Made by a program: the position numbers and the translations under genes
Notes under the pieces: model-generated
Told to the model about the DNA's origin: nothing
What the model saw: the letters and a program-made list of their open reading frames with translations, nothing else
Database searches by the model: none
Part shown: in pieces, positions 33,730 through 43,697 of the stretch
Layout of the letters: every line of letters starts with the position of its first letter
Position numbering within the stretch: the first letter of the stretch is position 1
Source of the DNA: Prorocentrum cordatum
Taxonomy: Eukaryota > Sar > Dinophyceae > Prorocentrales > Prorocentraceae
Length of the DNA: 64,000 bases
Assembly: GCA_963575745.1 (NCBI GenBank)
Contig: CAUYUJ010014627.1
Span: 207,001-271,000, forward strand
Reading direction: 5' to 3'

Positions 33730-33862
33730 ACGACGCCATCTACCATTGCGACACGATGCGATTATTCCTCCATCTTTCCATTGCATATACGGAGAGATGG
33801 TGGGCGGGGCACCATGCACACTGCGCGGCAATCGCACAATGCAAAGACGGGTTGCGGTCGAG

Positions 33863-33882
33863 GGGGGGGGGGGGGGGGGGGG
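33863..33882. repeat. Poly-G run
   Basis: About 20 consecutive G after GTCGA. Confidence 0.9.
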
Positions 33883-34000
33883 CAGCGTGCGAGGTGCCGC
33901 GAGTTTGCCGGGGCAGATGGGAATACGCTATTATATCCATCGCTCATACTCGGTTGCCACAGCCGATATTGGTCAACGCTGGGCAATGTGCGCAGTGTGG

Positions 34001-34030
34001 CGCACTGGCGGGGTCTCTCGGAGTGCGTCA
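34001..34030 (+). repeat. Single copy of the GCGAGG...CTCGGAGTGC motif
   Basis: GCACTGGCGGGGTCTCTCGG followed by AGTGCGTC. Diverged but collinear with the consensus. Confidence 0.65.
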
Positions 34031-34262
34031 CGCGCGGTGGCCATGGCCATCGCGGGCAGCAGCCAACTACGGCCCTGCGGGCGTGGCAACAAGGGTTTCC
34101 ATAATTAGGAGGTGATCGAGGACCACAGGGGGCACGCGAGAAACGAACCAGGTCATCAAACATACCAGGCAGGGAGGCAAAGGCAGGGAATAGAAAAGAG
34201 AGCGCATCGACTGTGGGCTGGAGCTGAGGCAGGGGGAGAAGGGAGATCGGAGCGATGAAGAA

Positions 34263-34544
34263 ATGACACTGCATGGAGTAGAAAAGTACACTTCGAGAGA
34301 GCAGGTCTGCCGAGAACAAAAGATGACAGCAAAAGGGGCCGCGTGGGCAGCCCAGGCACTAGGGCATATCAAAGCAGCGCAAGCACTACTGGAGGAAGAA
34401 GGAAGACCAAAGCAAACGTCTCGCACGCAAAGGTACACGATGGCCATCGAGAGGTCGATGGAGATGGCAAAGGCGCCGCTGGGGGGGATCAAGATGAATG
34501 AAAGTATATTCGCTGCCTTTCTAGCAAACCAGGAGAAGGCATGA
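34263..34544 (+). CDS. Unidentified ORF, overlaps next ORF
   Basis: ATG 34263 to TGA 34544, 93 residues, rich in Ala, Glu, Lys and Met, predicted helical (AAWAAQALGHIKAAQALLEE, later AIERSMEMAKAPLGG). It ends in ATGA, overlapping the start of the following ORF, so a single indel could join the two. Possibly retroelement ORF1 or a host exon. Function unknown. Confidence 0.4.
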   Translation: MTLHGVEKYTSREQVCREQKMTAKGAAWAAQALGHIKAAQALLEEEGRPKQTSRTQRYTMAIERSMEMAKAPLGGIKMNESIFAAFLANQEKA

Positions 34545-35104
34545 CAGAGGCTCTGCGCTGCGCGGAAGAATTCGGCATCCGACTCAACGAGTACTTGGCC
34601 ATGGGCGTCAACGGCGAAGATGCGCTGAAGGCGGCAAACCAGGAGTTGGAGGAGAAAGACAAAGAGCTGCGAGAAATGGGCGACTACAAGACGGCGAAGA
34701 ACAGGGGGGAGAAGCAGCCGGAGTTCCTCAAGGCGCTGGACTTCGTGGACAAGTGGGGCGACAACATGCCGCTGTTCAACGCATGCAAGAGGGGCGCAGG
34801 ATGGGGCGAGAAGAGGGGGGGGGGGGCATGCTTGCGCGGGCTCGCCTTCCCAGACAAGCCTCGGCGGAGATGCCCCAGCCCCAAGTCGAGAGGGGGCAAC
34901 TGGCAGTTCTGGGGCAAGGCGGACGGGTTGCAGCTCGTCAAAGCGCAGGCGAGCCACCCAGAGGACGTGCTCACGAAGGAGCGGGTGGACAAGATGAAGG
35001 AAACGTTCGGCGCCGACTGCGAGGGGTGGCCAAGGAGCGGGCGCGGGTGCATGTTCCTCCCGTTCAAGAGTGGGCCGTCGATTGTGGCGGAGCTCAAGGT
35101 GTGA
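34541..35104 (+). CDS. Unidentified ORF, coiled-coil N-terminus
   Basis: ATG 34541 to TGA 35104, 187 residues. The first 60 are strongly helical (GEDALKAANQELEEKDKELR), followed by a basic Gly/Cys segment around a poly-G run and a C-terminal part with KERVDKMKETFGADCEGW. Another frame after 35104 reads QLVDAIKECRYRFFDAAQKM and stops at 35222, so the gene may be longer and broken. No named domain; context suggests retroelement ORF1 or a host gene fragment. Confidence 0.4.
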   Translation: MTEALRCAEEFGIRLNEYLAMGVNGEDALKAANQELEEKDKELREMGDYKTAKNRGEKQPEFLKALDFVDKWGDNMPLFNACKRGAGWGEKRGGGACLRGLAFPDKPRRRCPSPKSRGGNWQFWGKADGLQLVKAQASHPEDVLTKERVDKMKETFGADCEGWPRSGRGCMFLPFKSGPSIVAELKV

Positions 35105-35241
35105 AGCAGTTGTGGGACGCTCATTGCAGAAAGGCCACCGCAGCAGCTAGTCGACGCCATCAAGGAGTGCCGCTACCGGTTCTTTGACGCTGCCCAAAAG
35201 ATGAGCCCAGAGGAGCTTTTCTGATCCCCGCGTCCGTTTCG

Positions 35242-35577
35242 ATGACGCACAATATCGAAGGTTGCGACCTCGTCGCAAGGTGCCCTGTCGACACGTGGGC
35301 AAGGTCGGGGAGCGAGGCCTGTGCTGCGCAGAGCTGGTGTGAGCTGGCATTGAATATAGCAGAGGACGACGAAGAGAACCTCCGCAAAGTAACGAAGGTC
35401 GCCAGAAAGGAGCTGAACAACGAGGACAACCTCGACCCAGAGAATGTGTTGGAGCGCCAGAAGCTACGAGACAGCACGCTGACCATGCTGGATCAGCTCC
35501 GAGATCTTCGCGGCAAATTTGGCTGCCCAAGGTCGGAGGTGACAACTGCGGCCAGCTTCTCCAGCGGCCACGAGTGA
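35242..35577 (+). CDS. Unidentified ORF, acidic helical
   Basis: ATG 35242 to TGA 35577, 111 residues. The second half is a charged helix (ALNIAEDDEENLRKVTKVAR, then LDPENVLERQKLRDSTLTML). It is followed 36 bp later by a GCGAGG...CTCGGAGTGC motif, as is the ORF ending at 32492. No known domain. Confidence 0.4.
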   Translation: MTHNIEGCDLVARCPVDTWARSGSEACAAQSWCELALNIAEDDEENLRKVTKVARKELNNEDNLDPENVLERQKLRDSTLTMLDQLRDLRGKFGCPRSEVTTAASFSSGHE

Positions 35578-35612
35578 GCGCACCCACTGGAGCCTGCTTG
35601 TGCGCCATGGGA

Positions 35613-35722
35613 AGCATTGGCGAGGCTTTCTCGGAGCGCCGCTCTTAGGCAAGCTGCACGCTGGACGTGCCCACGGGCAGTAACGAAAAGCATCCGCAAG
35701 GTTTCTCGGAGTGCAACTCAGG
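35613..35722 (+). repeat. Two copies of the GCGAGG...CTCGGAGTGC motif
   Basis: Copies at 35613-35641 and 35690-35722, separated by 48 bp, downstream of the ORF stop at 35577. Confidence 0.8.
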
Positions 35723-36059
35723 ACAGACAGGATGGGCATCACGGAGCGCTCGCACCGTCATCGCAATGGGAAGTTATCTTTGGAGTGCTGACAGGTACAA
35801 TACTGCAGAGTGTCGAAGGGGAAAAAAGTGGTCATCAGGAAAATCACCAGTATGCTTTTCCATGGCCCTACCATGTACCGTGACTGCCAGCATGCTGCGC
35901 CACGCATGCGCTCCCAGGGGGGTCGATGGGATGCGACAACATGGTATCAAAATACAGATGCGACAATACATGGGGCATCTCCTGGACAAACCGAGAAGTG
36001 AGCGGAGCGGGAGAGGGGGGCACATAACATGTGGCACGCGTGCCCTGGCTCTTGCACAA
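35723..36059. other. Non-coding stretch
   Basis: No gene is supported. Confidence 0.4.
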
Positions 36060-37620
36060 AGGTGTCCGAGGTTCAGGGGGGCTGCCCTGGGAAGCCTGGG
36101 CGGGGGGGGGCAGAGGGGGGGGGGGGGGGCAGGGGGGCGAGCGACACGACACGACACGACACGAAAATAAAAGTGGCCCAGGGGGGCTACCCTGGGAAGC
36201 GTGGACAGGGGGGGGGGGGGGGGGGGCGAGGGCACCCTGGGAAGCGCGGCAGGGGGGGGGGGGGGGCGAGGGGGGCGGGGGGGGGGGCGAGGGGGACGAA
36301 CGACACGACGAACGACGAAAATAAAGGGTTCCGTGGCCCAGGGGGGCTGCCCTGGGAAGCCTAGACAGGGGGGGGGGGGGGGGGGGGGGCGAGGGGTACC
36401 TTGGGAAGCGCGGGCAGGGGGGGGGGGGCGAGGGGGAAGGGGGGGGGCGAGGGGGGCGAACGACACGACGAACGACGAAAATAAAGGGTTCCGTGGCCCA
36501 GGGGGGCTACCTTGGGAACGTGGACAGGGGGGGGGGAAGCGTGGACAGGGGGGGGGGCGAGGGGGGCGGGGGGGGGACGACGAACGACGAAATAAAGGGT
36601 TCCGTGGCCAGGGGGAAGCGTGGACAGGGGGGGGGCGAGGGGGACGAACGACACGACGAACGACGAAAATAAAGATGTCCGAGCTCTAGAGCACAGCTGT
36701 GCAAGAGAATAAAGGGTTCCGTGGCCCAGGGGGGCTACCCTGGGAAGCGTGGACAGGGGGGGGGGCGAGGGGGACGAACGACACGACGAACGACGAAAAT
36801 AAAGGGTTCCGTGGCCCAGGGGGGCTACCCTGGGAAGCGTGGACAGGGGGGGGGTTGGGGGGGGGGGCGAGGGGGACGGGGAGGGCGAGGGGGGCGAACG
36901 ACGCGACGAACGACGAAAGTAAAGGGTTCCGTGGCCCAGGGGGGCTACCCTGGGAAGACAGGGGGGGGGGGGGGGAGGGCACCCTGGATGGTGGGGGGGG
37001 GGGAGGGGGAGGGGGGCGAGGGGGACGAACGACACGACGAACGACGAAAATAAAGGGTTCCGTGGCCCAGGGGGGCTACCCTGGGAAGCGTGGACAGGGG
37101 GGGGGGCGAGGGGGACGAACGGACGAACGACGAAAATAAACAGGGGGGACCCGAACGTGGACGAAAATAAAGTAAAGGGTTCCGTGGCCCAGGGGGGCTA
37201 CCCTGGGAAGCGTGGACAGGGGGGGGGGGCGAACGAAACGACGAACGACGAAAATAAAGGTTTCGTGGCCCAGGGGGGCTACCCTGGGAAGCGTGGACAA
37301 GGGGGGGGGGGGCGAGGGGGGCGCGGAGGGGGCGGGGGGACGAACGACACGACGAACGACGAAAGTAAAGGGTTCCGTGGCCCAGGGGGGCTACCCTGGG
37401 AAGCGTGGACAGGGGGGGGGGGCGAGGGGGAGGGGGCGGGGGGGGGCGAGGGGGACGAACGACACGACGAACGACGAAAATAAAGGGTTCCGTGGCCCAG
37501 AGGGGGCTACCCTGGGAAGCGTGGACAGGGGGAGGGGCGAGGGGGACGAACGACACGACGAACGACGAAAATACAGATGTCCGAGCTCTAGAGCACAGCT
37601 GTGCAAGAGAATTAAAGTAG
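36060..37620 (+). repeat. G-tract minisatellite, about 13 copies
   Basis: Each unit has GTGGCCCAGGGGGGCTACCC, TGGGAAGCGTGGACA, a run of 7-20 or more G, CGAGGGGGACGAACGACACG and ACGAACGACGAAAATAAAGG. Cores lie near 36070, 36173, 36333, 36493, 36604, 36721, 36811, 36931, 37062, 37184, 37265, 37377 and 37492, so spacing is 81-160 bp and varies with the G run. A 40-bp flank (GAGCTCTAGAGCACAGCTGT inside) occurs at 36674-36714 and again at 37576-37617. Open frames through the array are repeat-derived. Confidence 0.95.
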
Positions 37621-38340
37621 AATAAGCAGCCCACCCAGCAACAGTTTGGGGTCACGGGCCTTCCGTCCCTCCCCTTCATCCTCCTTTTAGGTCGTGTCGT
37701 CGTCCCCTCCTGCCTGCCTTGGGCGCTCTGCTAAGCCCGCGCGTCCCCTCCCCTTGGGGCACGCGGACGGGCCGGCAGCCGTTCCCCCCGCACTGACCCG
37801 CAGGGACTCGTGATGTAAGGTAGCGAGCCTCTTTTACCGGGCCACTTCGGAGGTCGGTCCTTGAGCTACGCGGCATGCCCCCTCTCGGCCCTAGCGGGAA
37901 GGCAGGGCTGTAGCGCAAGCAATTGCATGGAGTTGTTGACAGAAGTGCGTAAGACACTTGAGAAGGTGCACTGACGTTGCACCCCCTTCTACGGATGTCC
38001 TTGTCCTTGACTTCCTTGCCTGCGGAATCCACCAGCCATGCGCACGCCATCACCAGCCTTGGCCAGGCCCAGGCCCATGGTGGGCCTTGGACTTGTGTGT
38101 CCAGGCAGGGCTCCAGGTCGGCGCCCCCGCCAGATGGGATGGCCGTGGGCGCGCGAACTGGCGCACGCGAGCGCGCGTGGGCAAGCGACCACGCGCGCAC
38201 GGAAACAACACGACGTGGCTCGAGCACAACACGCACGCACGCGCGAACGTACACACTCCAGGGGCCCGCGCGCACGCGAGTGCACGCGATCGCATGGACG
38301 CGCAGCTGAACTCCGCCCGCATCGTTCGGCTGCGAGCCCG
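37621..38340. other. Non-coding stretch
   Basis: No gene is supported. 38150-38300 is rich in CGCGCAC-type dinucleotide repeats. Confidence 0.4.
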
Positions 38341-38507
38341 GGGGGATGTGAAAAGGGGCGGGCCGTCTCAGAAGGCTCAAGAGTCCCCTGGCCTCCTGAG
38401 AAGTTTTCTGAGCCTTCCCCAAGGCACTGGCAAATTTTCACAAGGCGCGAGGGTTTCTGAGAGGTCCCGCCGCCTTCTGAGAAGGCCTTCTCCTTCTCAC
38501 TCTCCCC
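38341..38507 (+). mobile_element. Inverted-repeat element family B, copy 1
   Basis: Arms of 36 bp (38341-38376 and 38472-38507) pair at about 28 of 36 positions, with GTCTCAGAAGGC on the left and GCCTTCTGAGAAGG on the right. A second copy is at 51421-51589, and partial copies occur near 43810-43890 and 57985-58030. Non-coding. Confidence 0.65.
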
Positions 38508-38729
38508 AATGCCGCCGAGCCGAAATGTGACATCACGTCGTGGTAATACTGGGACGTGCTGCGTCGAAGTGAACTGCCAGCCTGCAGCGCGCCCACTGCG
38601 GGGGGGAGGGGGGGCGACCGGCGGAAGGCCAGTGGGACTCGGCGGAAGCAAAGCGGGGGCCGCTTCGCCGGGGGAAACCGGCGGAAGGCAGGAGGGTGGA
38701 TGCGAATAATTGTTTTCCATCGACTACAG

Positions 38730-38850
38730 TCGGGCGGGTGGCAAGGGCGGTGACCCAAATGAAGGGTGAAGAGAAGGGCCTTAAAAGAGCCCTTCAGGGC
38801 TCTTCTCTTCACCCCTCATTTGGGTCACCCCCCATTGCCACCCGCCCGAT
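38730..38850. mobile_element. Perfect-looking foldback hairpin (element T)
   Basis: The left arm (38730-38777) has CGGGCGGGTGGCAAGGGCGG, then TGACCCAAATGAAGGGTGAA. The right arm (38800-38850) is its complement with a few changes (CTCATTTGGGTCACC, TTGCCACCCGCCCG). The centre is GAGCCCTTCAGGGCTC. The whole 121 bp folds into one stem. Confidence 0.85.
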
Positions 38851-38999
38851 ACACGTAAGAGTGACAGTTCGCCGGAGTGATTTCTGGTGCGGGCATACTG
38901 GGGCCCCCAGATCGCCGTACTCAGTGCGATTGCAGTGTCTTGCAGCCCAAAAAGCCAACCACCAAGGGTCACTCTTACCCAGGGTCACTCTTGCGTATA
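38850..38999 (+). mobile_element. Inverted-repeat element family S, copy 1
   Basis: Starts TACACGTAAGAGTGAC, has TTCGCCGGAGTGA, and ends GGGTCACTCTTGCGTATA, the near complement of its start. Copy 2 is at 58925-59111. In both copies a pyrimidine tract then CAG|ACGGT follows (here at 39031). Non-coding; abuts element T. Confidence 0.65.
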
Positions 39000-39108
39000 G
39001 CCGATGGATGCGAATAAGTGTCTTCCCACAGACGGTGACTGTTTTGGATTCAGGTTTCTGGAGCCCGCCACTCAGGGAGAGAGGAGGGCCCAATCACATT
39101 GCCATGGG

Positions 39109-39291
39109 GATGGGGCCTGGTCCCTTGGGGGCAGAGCAGATGGGGTCGGAGGATCGCGCCGCATCGCCGACACATCGGCGATGCGGCGCGATCCAAAGTC
39201 TGATTTTCTAGGTCCCAACGTCGCCGATGCATCGGTGATGCTGTGGCGATGCGGTGTGATCCCCCGACCCCGTCTACTGTGGGGCCCCATC
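39109..39291 (+). mobile_element. Inverted-repeat element family A, copy 2
   Basis: The left arm contains GATGGGGTCGGAGGATCGCG (39139) and the right arm GTGATCCCCCGACCCCGTCT (39255). Between them are CATCGCCGA-CATCGGCGATG palindromes. The same TIR and core make up the PH-gene intron at 57386-57526. It is followed by TTGCAG|GT, an acceptor-like end. Flanks share TTGC only, so a target duplication is not clear. Confidence 0.7.
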
Positions 39292-39901
39292 TTGCAGGTC
39301 TCCAGGTGCACAGTTGCCTGCAACTTCCGACATTTCCTCTGGGGGGTTCCCGGAATCCACCTGTCGGGGTTCGCCGGACCCCTCTGAGTCGCTTGGCGAT
39401 CGAAGATAGGAGCAGGAAGAGGAGGAGGAGGAGGAGGATGAGTCGCATCTGCATACATGTCCCAAGTCAGATATTAAACTATCTGAGCAACTCGTGAGCA
39501 CTGCAGAGGCTGGGTTAAAATACCAGGGGGCTATATCGTTTTGGGAGCGCTGGGCCTGGTGCCGCTGTCGGTGCGCGCGCAGCGCAGACAGTCGCACCTC
39601 GGCGCGGGGTTGCTACAACATTTTCTTTGCGATAATTTCCTTGAAGTTGAATCCGCTGCCTTAGTAGAGCTTCCATCTTATCCTGCCAGGGACGAGGACT
39701 CAACGACCTGAGGAAACGAAGCGAGGGAGGAGGATCCGAGCGAACCGAAGGAGGCTTCGACGAGGGGCGAGACGAAGGCGGTCCCTGGACAAGACTGCTG
39801 GTGGCTGGCCGCTGTGCTGCTGTGCTCTGGGAGAACGACTCCTGATCTGTGTTGCTTCTGTTGCGGGCTTGCCCATAGTGCTCAGTACCTACTGGTTGCC
39901 T
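39292..39901. other. Non-coding stretch
   Basis: No gene is supported. A GGA tract is at 39412-39438. Confidence 0.4.
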
Positions 39902-40582
39902 CTAATGCCATACGCGAGCCCACCTATCGACACCTTGCCAGGCAGCTTCTGGATCCCCGTCGCGCGCAGGCATAGGCTGATGAGACGATTGATATTTGAC
40001 CCACGTGAAGTTCGATGCCGTGTTGATTTCCTGCGGGCGATGCTCGACCGCCGCGATGGCCGTCTCCTGTTCGAGATCGATTCCCACGGGCCAGATGCCG
40101 TCGAGGTTGCATGATAAGCGGGCCGTCGGAGCCACTCCTTGTTTCTGCTGTAGTTCGTTGGCGCGGCAGCTGATGCACCAGTCCTCGAAATCCGCGGGTG
40201 TCGCTGCCTCTCGGGACTCGATCAACCAACGAATGGCCGCGAAGATGCGCTGGATTACTTCGTTCTTGCCCTCCACGCTGGTTCCTGCTGGTGATGCAAG
40301 CAGCGCTCCGCCTGCGTGAAGATTCGGAGATTCGAAAGTGTGTCCTGCGCCCGCCTCCTTGACCTGTCTATCGTAATTGGTCGTCGCCGTCTTGATTTCC
40401 AGAAACACAGGGTGGCCCGTGGGGCCTTTGAAGTGATTATCGCTGGCCTCCTTTCCCCCTCATCCTGGACTCGAGCTGCAGAAGCCAGGTCCCTCGCCAC
40501 CGCCCTTGGCACCCTTGGCCTTCTTGGATGGCTGCTGGTTCTCGCCTGCCCCCGTACGCACTGCACTGAGCCACTGGGACAT
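39902..40582 (-). pseudogene. ORF downstream of LINE C, one in-frame stop
   Basis: ATG at 40582 (minus) opens a frame of 227 codons interrupted only by a TGA at 40460-40462. It begins MSQWLSAVRTGAGENQQPSK, has a Lys/Gly-rich linker (KKAKGAKGGGEG), then VFLEIKTATTNYDRQVKEAG, FEDWCISCRANELQQKQG and a helical tail. The basic Gly/Lys start and its place behind a LINE suggest an ORF1-type protein of another element copy. No domain is recognised. Confidence 0.45.
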
Positions 40583-40649
40583 CAAGTGTGCTGGTGTGAT
40601 TCGCGATACTCGGCAATACGAGTGTTGTTGCTAGATGCTGGTCTAAAAG

Positions 40650-42107
40650 ATCAGGAGCCTGAGCAACAAAAAGACAACGGACACAGCGTTACATTGTGGG
40701 CCTGTCTTTGCGGGGCCCTCACGTCCTGCAGCCAATTCAGCCTCCGAATGTGCAGCTCAGTGAACAACGTTTCTAACTTGAGGTGTCGCCTCACCGCCTG
40801 ATTCGACGGCGCCCTGATCCTATCATTCTGTTTGGCTGTGAACCGTCCTCGTAGCACTATTCCTTGGCTTGTTGGTAGACGACCTGTTGGAGAGGCTCCA
40901 GGGATCTCTCCGTTATGGGGCTCCTCATGTTGAGCACGAAGGCCTCGGGCCCCGAGAGCGCCGCGTTAAGGATGAGCCCCGAGAAGACAATCCTTTTGAG
41001 CCTTGGGGGTGGTCCAGAACTTGCCCATCTTGTGCCAGGCCGTCTTCACGGCCTGCATCCTAAACTTCGTTCCGGCCGAGAACCCGTTGTTGTAGTGTTG
41101 ACGTCTCCCAGGAGACCTAGCCTCCGAGAGAACCTGGCCCTGCAGGGAAACACATTTCTCGTGAGAACTTCTGTCGAGCACTCTTGAAGTTGGCCCTGCC
41201 CCTTGGACTATGTTCATATGCTTGTCCATATTCTGGGCTCCCCGATGTCACGAAGGACCGAACCGATGACGATGTTTTCCCGGTCCGCGACGTCGGGCAG
41301 GTGTTGGATGTTTGTGCCAACGATCTTGCGGGCAATCTCATCTACGAAGACAGACGTGGCCAGGTCCGTGACAGAAGGTAGCATGTGGGCCCATAACCGA
41401 TATGTAGTAACATCTGCCCGGCCAGCAAAACATCATGATGGGTCGCTCTCCTGCCGTGTTGGCTTTGTCGGTGTGCTTCGGCAGCCGGCAGGATTGCGCC
41501 TGATGCCGAATTGCTGGTGCTCATCTAACTTGTCGAATGGTACGGCAAAGTAGGCATATACATATGTCAACATGCGGCGCTGAGAGCTTGTTCTGATCTT
41601 GGGCATCTTTGCCGTCGTCATCAGCATCACCATCATCATCAACATCATCATCATCAGCATCATCAGCAGCATCATCGTCATCTGGTGCATCATAATCTGG
41701 TGCTGGTTGTCTTGGTGATATCTGGTCTTCAGGGTCCTCAGGAGGAGGTGGCGCAGCTGCTCGAACGAAGGCATGTAGCACTCGAGTGCTGTTCCCAGTG
41801 ACGCGTCCAGCGACTCCGAGCGAGGCGACAGCCTCCTGGCAGTATTCCTGTCCAGAACTGTCACTGGGGATAGGCTCATCTGGTCTTCGGAGTCCCCTTC
41901 GCTGTGGTCGCCTACAGTGCCAGTTGGGATCTGACAGTACACGGATAGGTCACCAGCTACATTCCACGCTGGTGATGTCTGCCACGATGGAAATGTGTTG
42001 ATCATTTTCTTCAGCGCGGCCATGTCCAAGAGCGCTTGCTCGTGTGCAGCTCGGTAGTCAATCGGGTCATCCTCGTTCGGGTTGAGCCACTCCAGGTGTG
42101 ACTGCAA
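40650..42107 (-). pseudogene. LINE C reverse transcriptase remnant with internal deletion
   Basis: Reading 5' to 3' on the minus strand: N-terminal RT region (EWLNPNEDDPIDYRAAHEQA, 42090-42030), an ATC microsatellite in frame (41616-41684), the finger motif EHQQFGIRRN (about 41510), then TDLATSVFVDEIARKIVG (about 41375), where motif C should be (F/Y)VDD but reads VDE. Only about 110 bp separate finger and motif C, so motifs A and B are deleted. The thumb follows in other frames: QHYNNGFSAGTKFRMQAVKT, SGLILNAALSGPEAFVLNMR and HLKLETLFTELHIRRLNWLQ (to about 40720). Confidence 0.6.
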
Positions 42108-42159
42108 TGGTGTACTCTGTGCTCCTGGTGTCCGTCATTGAATTGGTACCTCCAGGATA

Positions 42160-42484
42160 CAATGGTCACCTGTAGGGCAAGGCACCGATGAAGTATTCGT
42201 GCTCGTGCGCCTCCCGTGGTGCCGTCCTTCCAGCACTGGCTGATCCACTCCAACGCCGGTGCTCGTGAAGCCGGTGTGCGGCTGTAGTGCCGTCTTCTAG
42301 GTCCGCGACAAGTGCCATCCAGCAGCTTGGCGATTCGGTGCGCGTCGTAGAATTTGCGCTCCTGCCGCGGCTCCCAGGGTGCCTGCACCCGCTCTGCCAT
42401 CCGTCGGTCAGTCTAGTCCCGCTTCTTGGCCTTGAGCTTTCGGTTGATTCTGGCAATCTGCAGGTTGAGATCATCATCATGTTC

Positions 42485-42516
<32 letters not shown>

Positions 42517-42670
42517 TTCTGGCATCTCGTCGTTGTTGGAGTAGAGCTTTCACCTCGTGGCTCAGGTTGAATGTGTCCTTCGCATCATCCACATACCCTG
42601 GCGCCTTGGTGAGCAATTGGGGGGATACGTTGTTGATGCACTGCGTGAGGCCTGTATTTCTCTGGTCCAC
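42160..42670 (-). pseudogene. LINE C linker between EEP and RT
   Basis: The frame to 42413 reads GYVDDAKDTFNLSHEVKALL, then a CT/AG microsatellite coding Arg-Glu repeats (42486-42521) and LNLQIARINRKLKAKKRD. A second frame (42011-42400) continues with PRQERKFYDAHRIAKLLDGT. In dinoflagellate LINEs a basic helical linker lies here. Frames change at least twice. Confidence 0.5.
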
Positions 42671-42698
42671 GTTCCCTTCGCACTCCTACTGCTCGCAG

Positions 42699-43544
42699 TC
42701 ATTCATGTGCGCGGCGAGCTGTGCGGAAGGAGACCGTCAGCGGGTGGTGATCCTTGGGCGCCACACAGCGGATGTGCTGTAGCGTCTCGCCCTTCTTCCA
42801 CGAAGTCATGCGTTCCTGTATGTTGTCGCGGTGGTCGATGCCGCAGTCGGTGACTCTTGTATTGAAGTATGTGTTGATCAGCGCTAGCTCGTGTGTCTTC
42901 AGAACAGGTTTGATGATTCCATAGTTGACGCCGTCCTCAACACACTCGTTGGGTCCTGAAACGTATGGCGCATCTGAGACATCATCGCCACAGGGTTTAT
43001 TGAGATCCGTGCCGATCATGGGGATACATCTCGATGGAAGTCTGAGAAGTTGTTCGTTGAACCACTGTGTCAATTCATTGGCTATGGTGCGCTGATAGGA
43101 GGTTGCCCCTTTGCCCTTGCCACGTGTCGGATAGTAGAGTGATAATGCTGCTGTGTCCTGTCGTCCTCTGCGATATCTTGTCATGATGCCACGACCCTGA
43201 AGACGACCACTTGCTGATGCAAGTCGGGTGATATACTGCGGGCGGAATCGACGAGCATGAAGACTGATGGCTACTACACCACAGGACGGATTGTTGTCTT
43301 TTCCATACCCCGCGTTCACGAACAATTGCTCAGCAGTGGCCGTCTTGTACGGTCCATCCCCTCTGGGCGCTCGGTCGCCGGTGCCCTGCAGGAAGACCAC
43401 GTCGTGGCTCGCGTGCTCGGCGGAGATGTCCCCGAGTCTGCCTGGCGGCGCGGCGGCGTGCGGACGGAAGGAGACCGCTCGCCAGAGTCGCCAGACGCCG
43501 CCGCTCACGCTCCATGGCCCCGCCATCACGCCATCACTAGGCAT
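42699..43544 (-). pseudogene. LINE C EEP endonuclease domain
   Basis: An intact open frame of 281 codons from ATG 43544. Landmarks in order are HDVVFLQGTGDRAP (first strand and metal-binding region), GRGIMTRYRRG, AALSLYYPTRGKGKG, IPMIGTDLNKP (the GDxN-type motif with Asp and Asn) and the C-terminal KDHHPLTVSF, which matches the SDHxP(V/L) catalytic end of the EEP fold. The enzyme nicks target DNA for reverse transcription. The domain looks complete, but the following RT is deleted and frameshifted, so the element is dead. Cleavage-specificity loops cannot be judged. Confidence 0.75.
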
Positions 43545-43697
43545 GAACGTGAAAGGAACAGGAGGGAGCTGAAAAAGGTGGGCGCGTCAGTCGCAGCCAA
43601 CCGCCGCCGCTCCCGCTCCATGACCCTGCCGCCATCCCCAGACATGAAAGTGAAAGGAACAGGAGGGAGCTGGAAAGTGTGCGTTTCAGTCGCAGGG
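43509..43697. repeat. Two-copy tandem duplication, about 102 bp
   Basis: ATGAACGTGAAAGGAACAGG (43543) recurs as ATGAAAGTGAAAGGAACAGG (43645), and both continue AGGGAGCTG and GTCAGTCGCAG or TTCAGTCGCAG. It overlaps the 5' end of the LINE C EEP frame. Confidence 0.8.

Noticed and set aside
36031-37625. Gly/Arg-rich frames and minus-strand PLGHGTLYFRRSS repeats
   Set aside because: Direct translation of the G-tract minisatellite; unit length varies and is not kept as a multiple of three.
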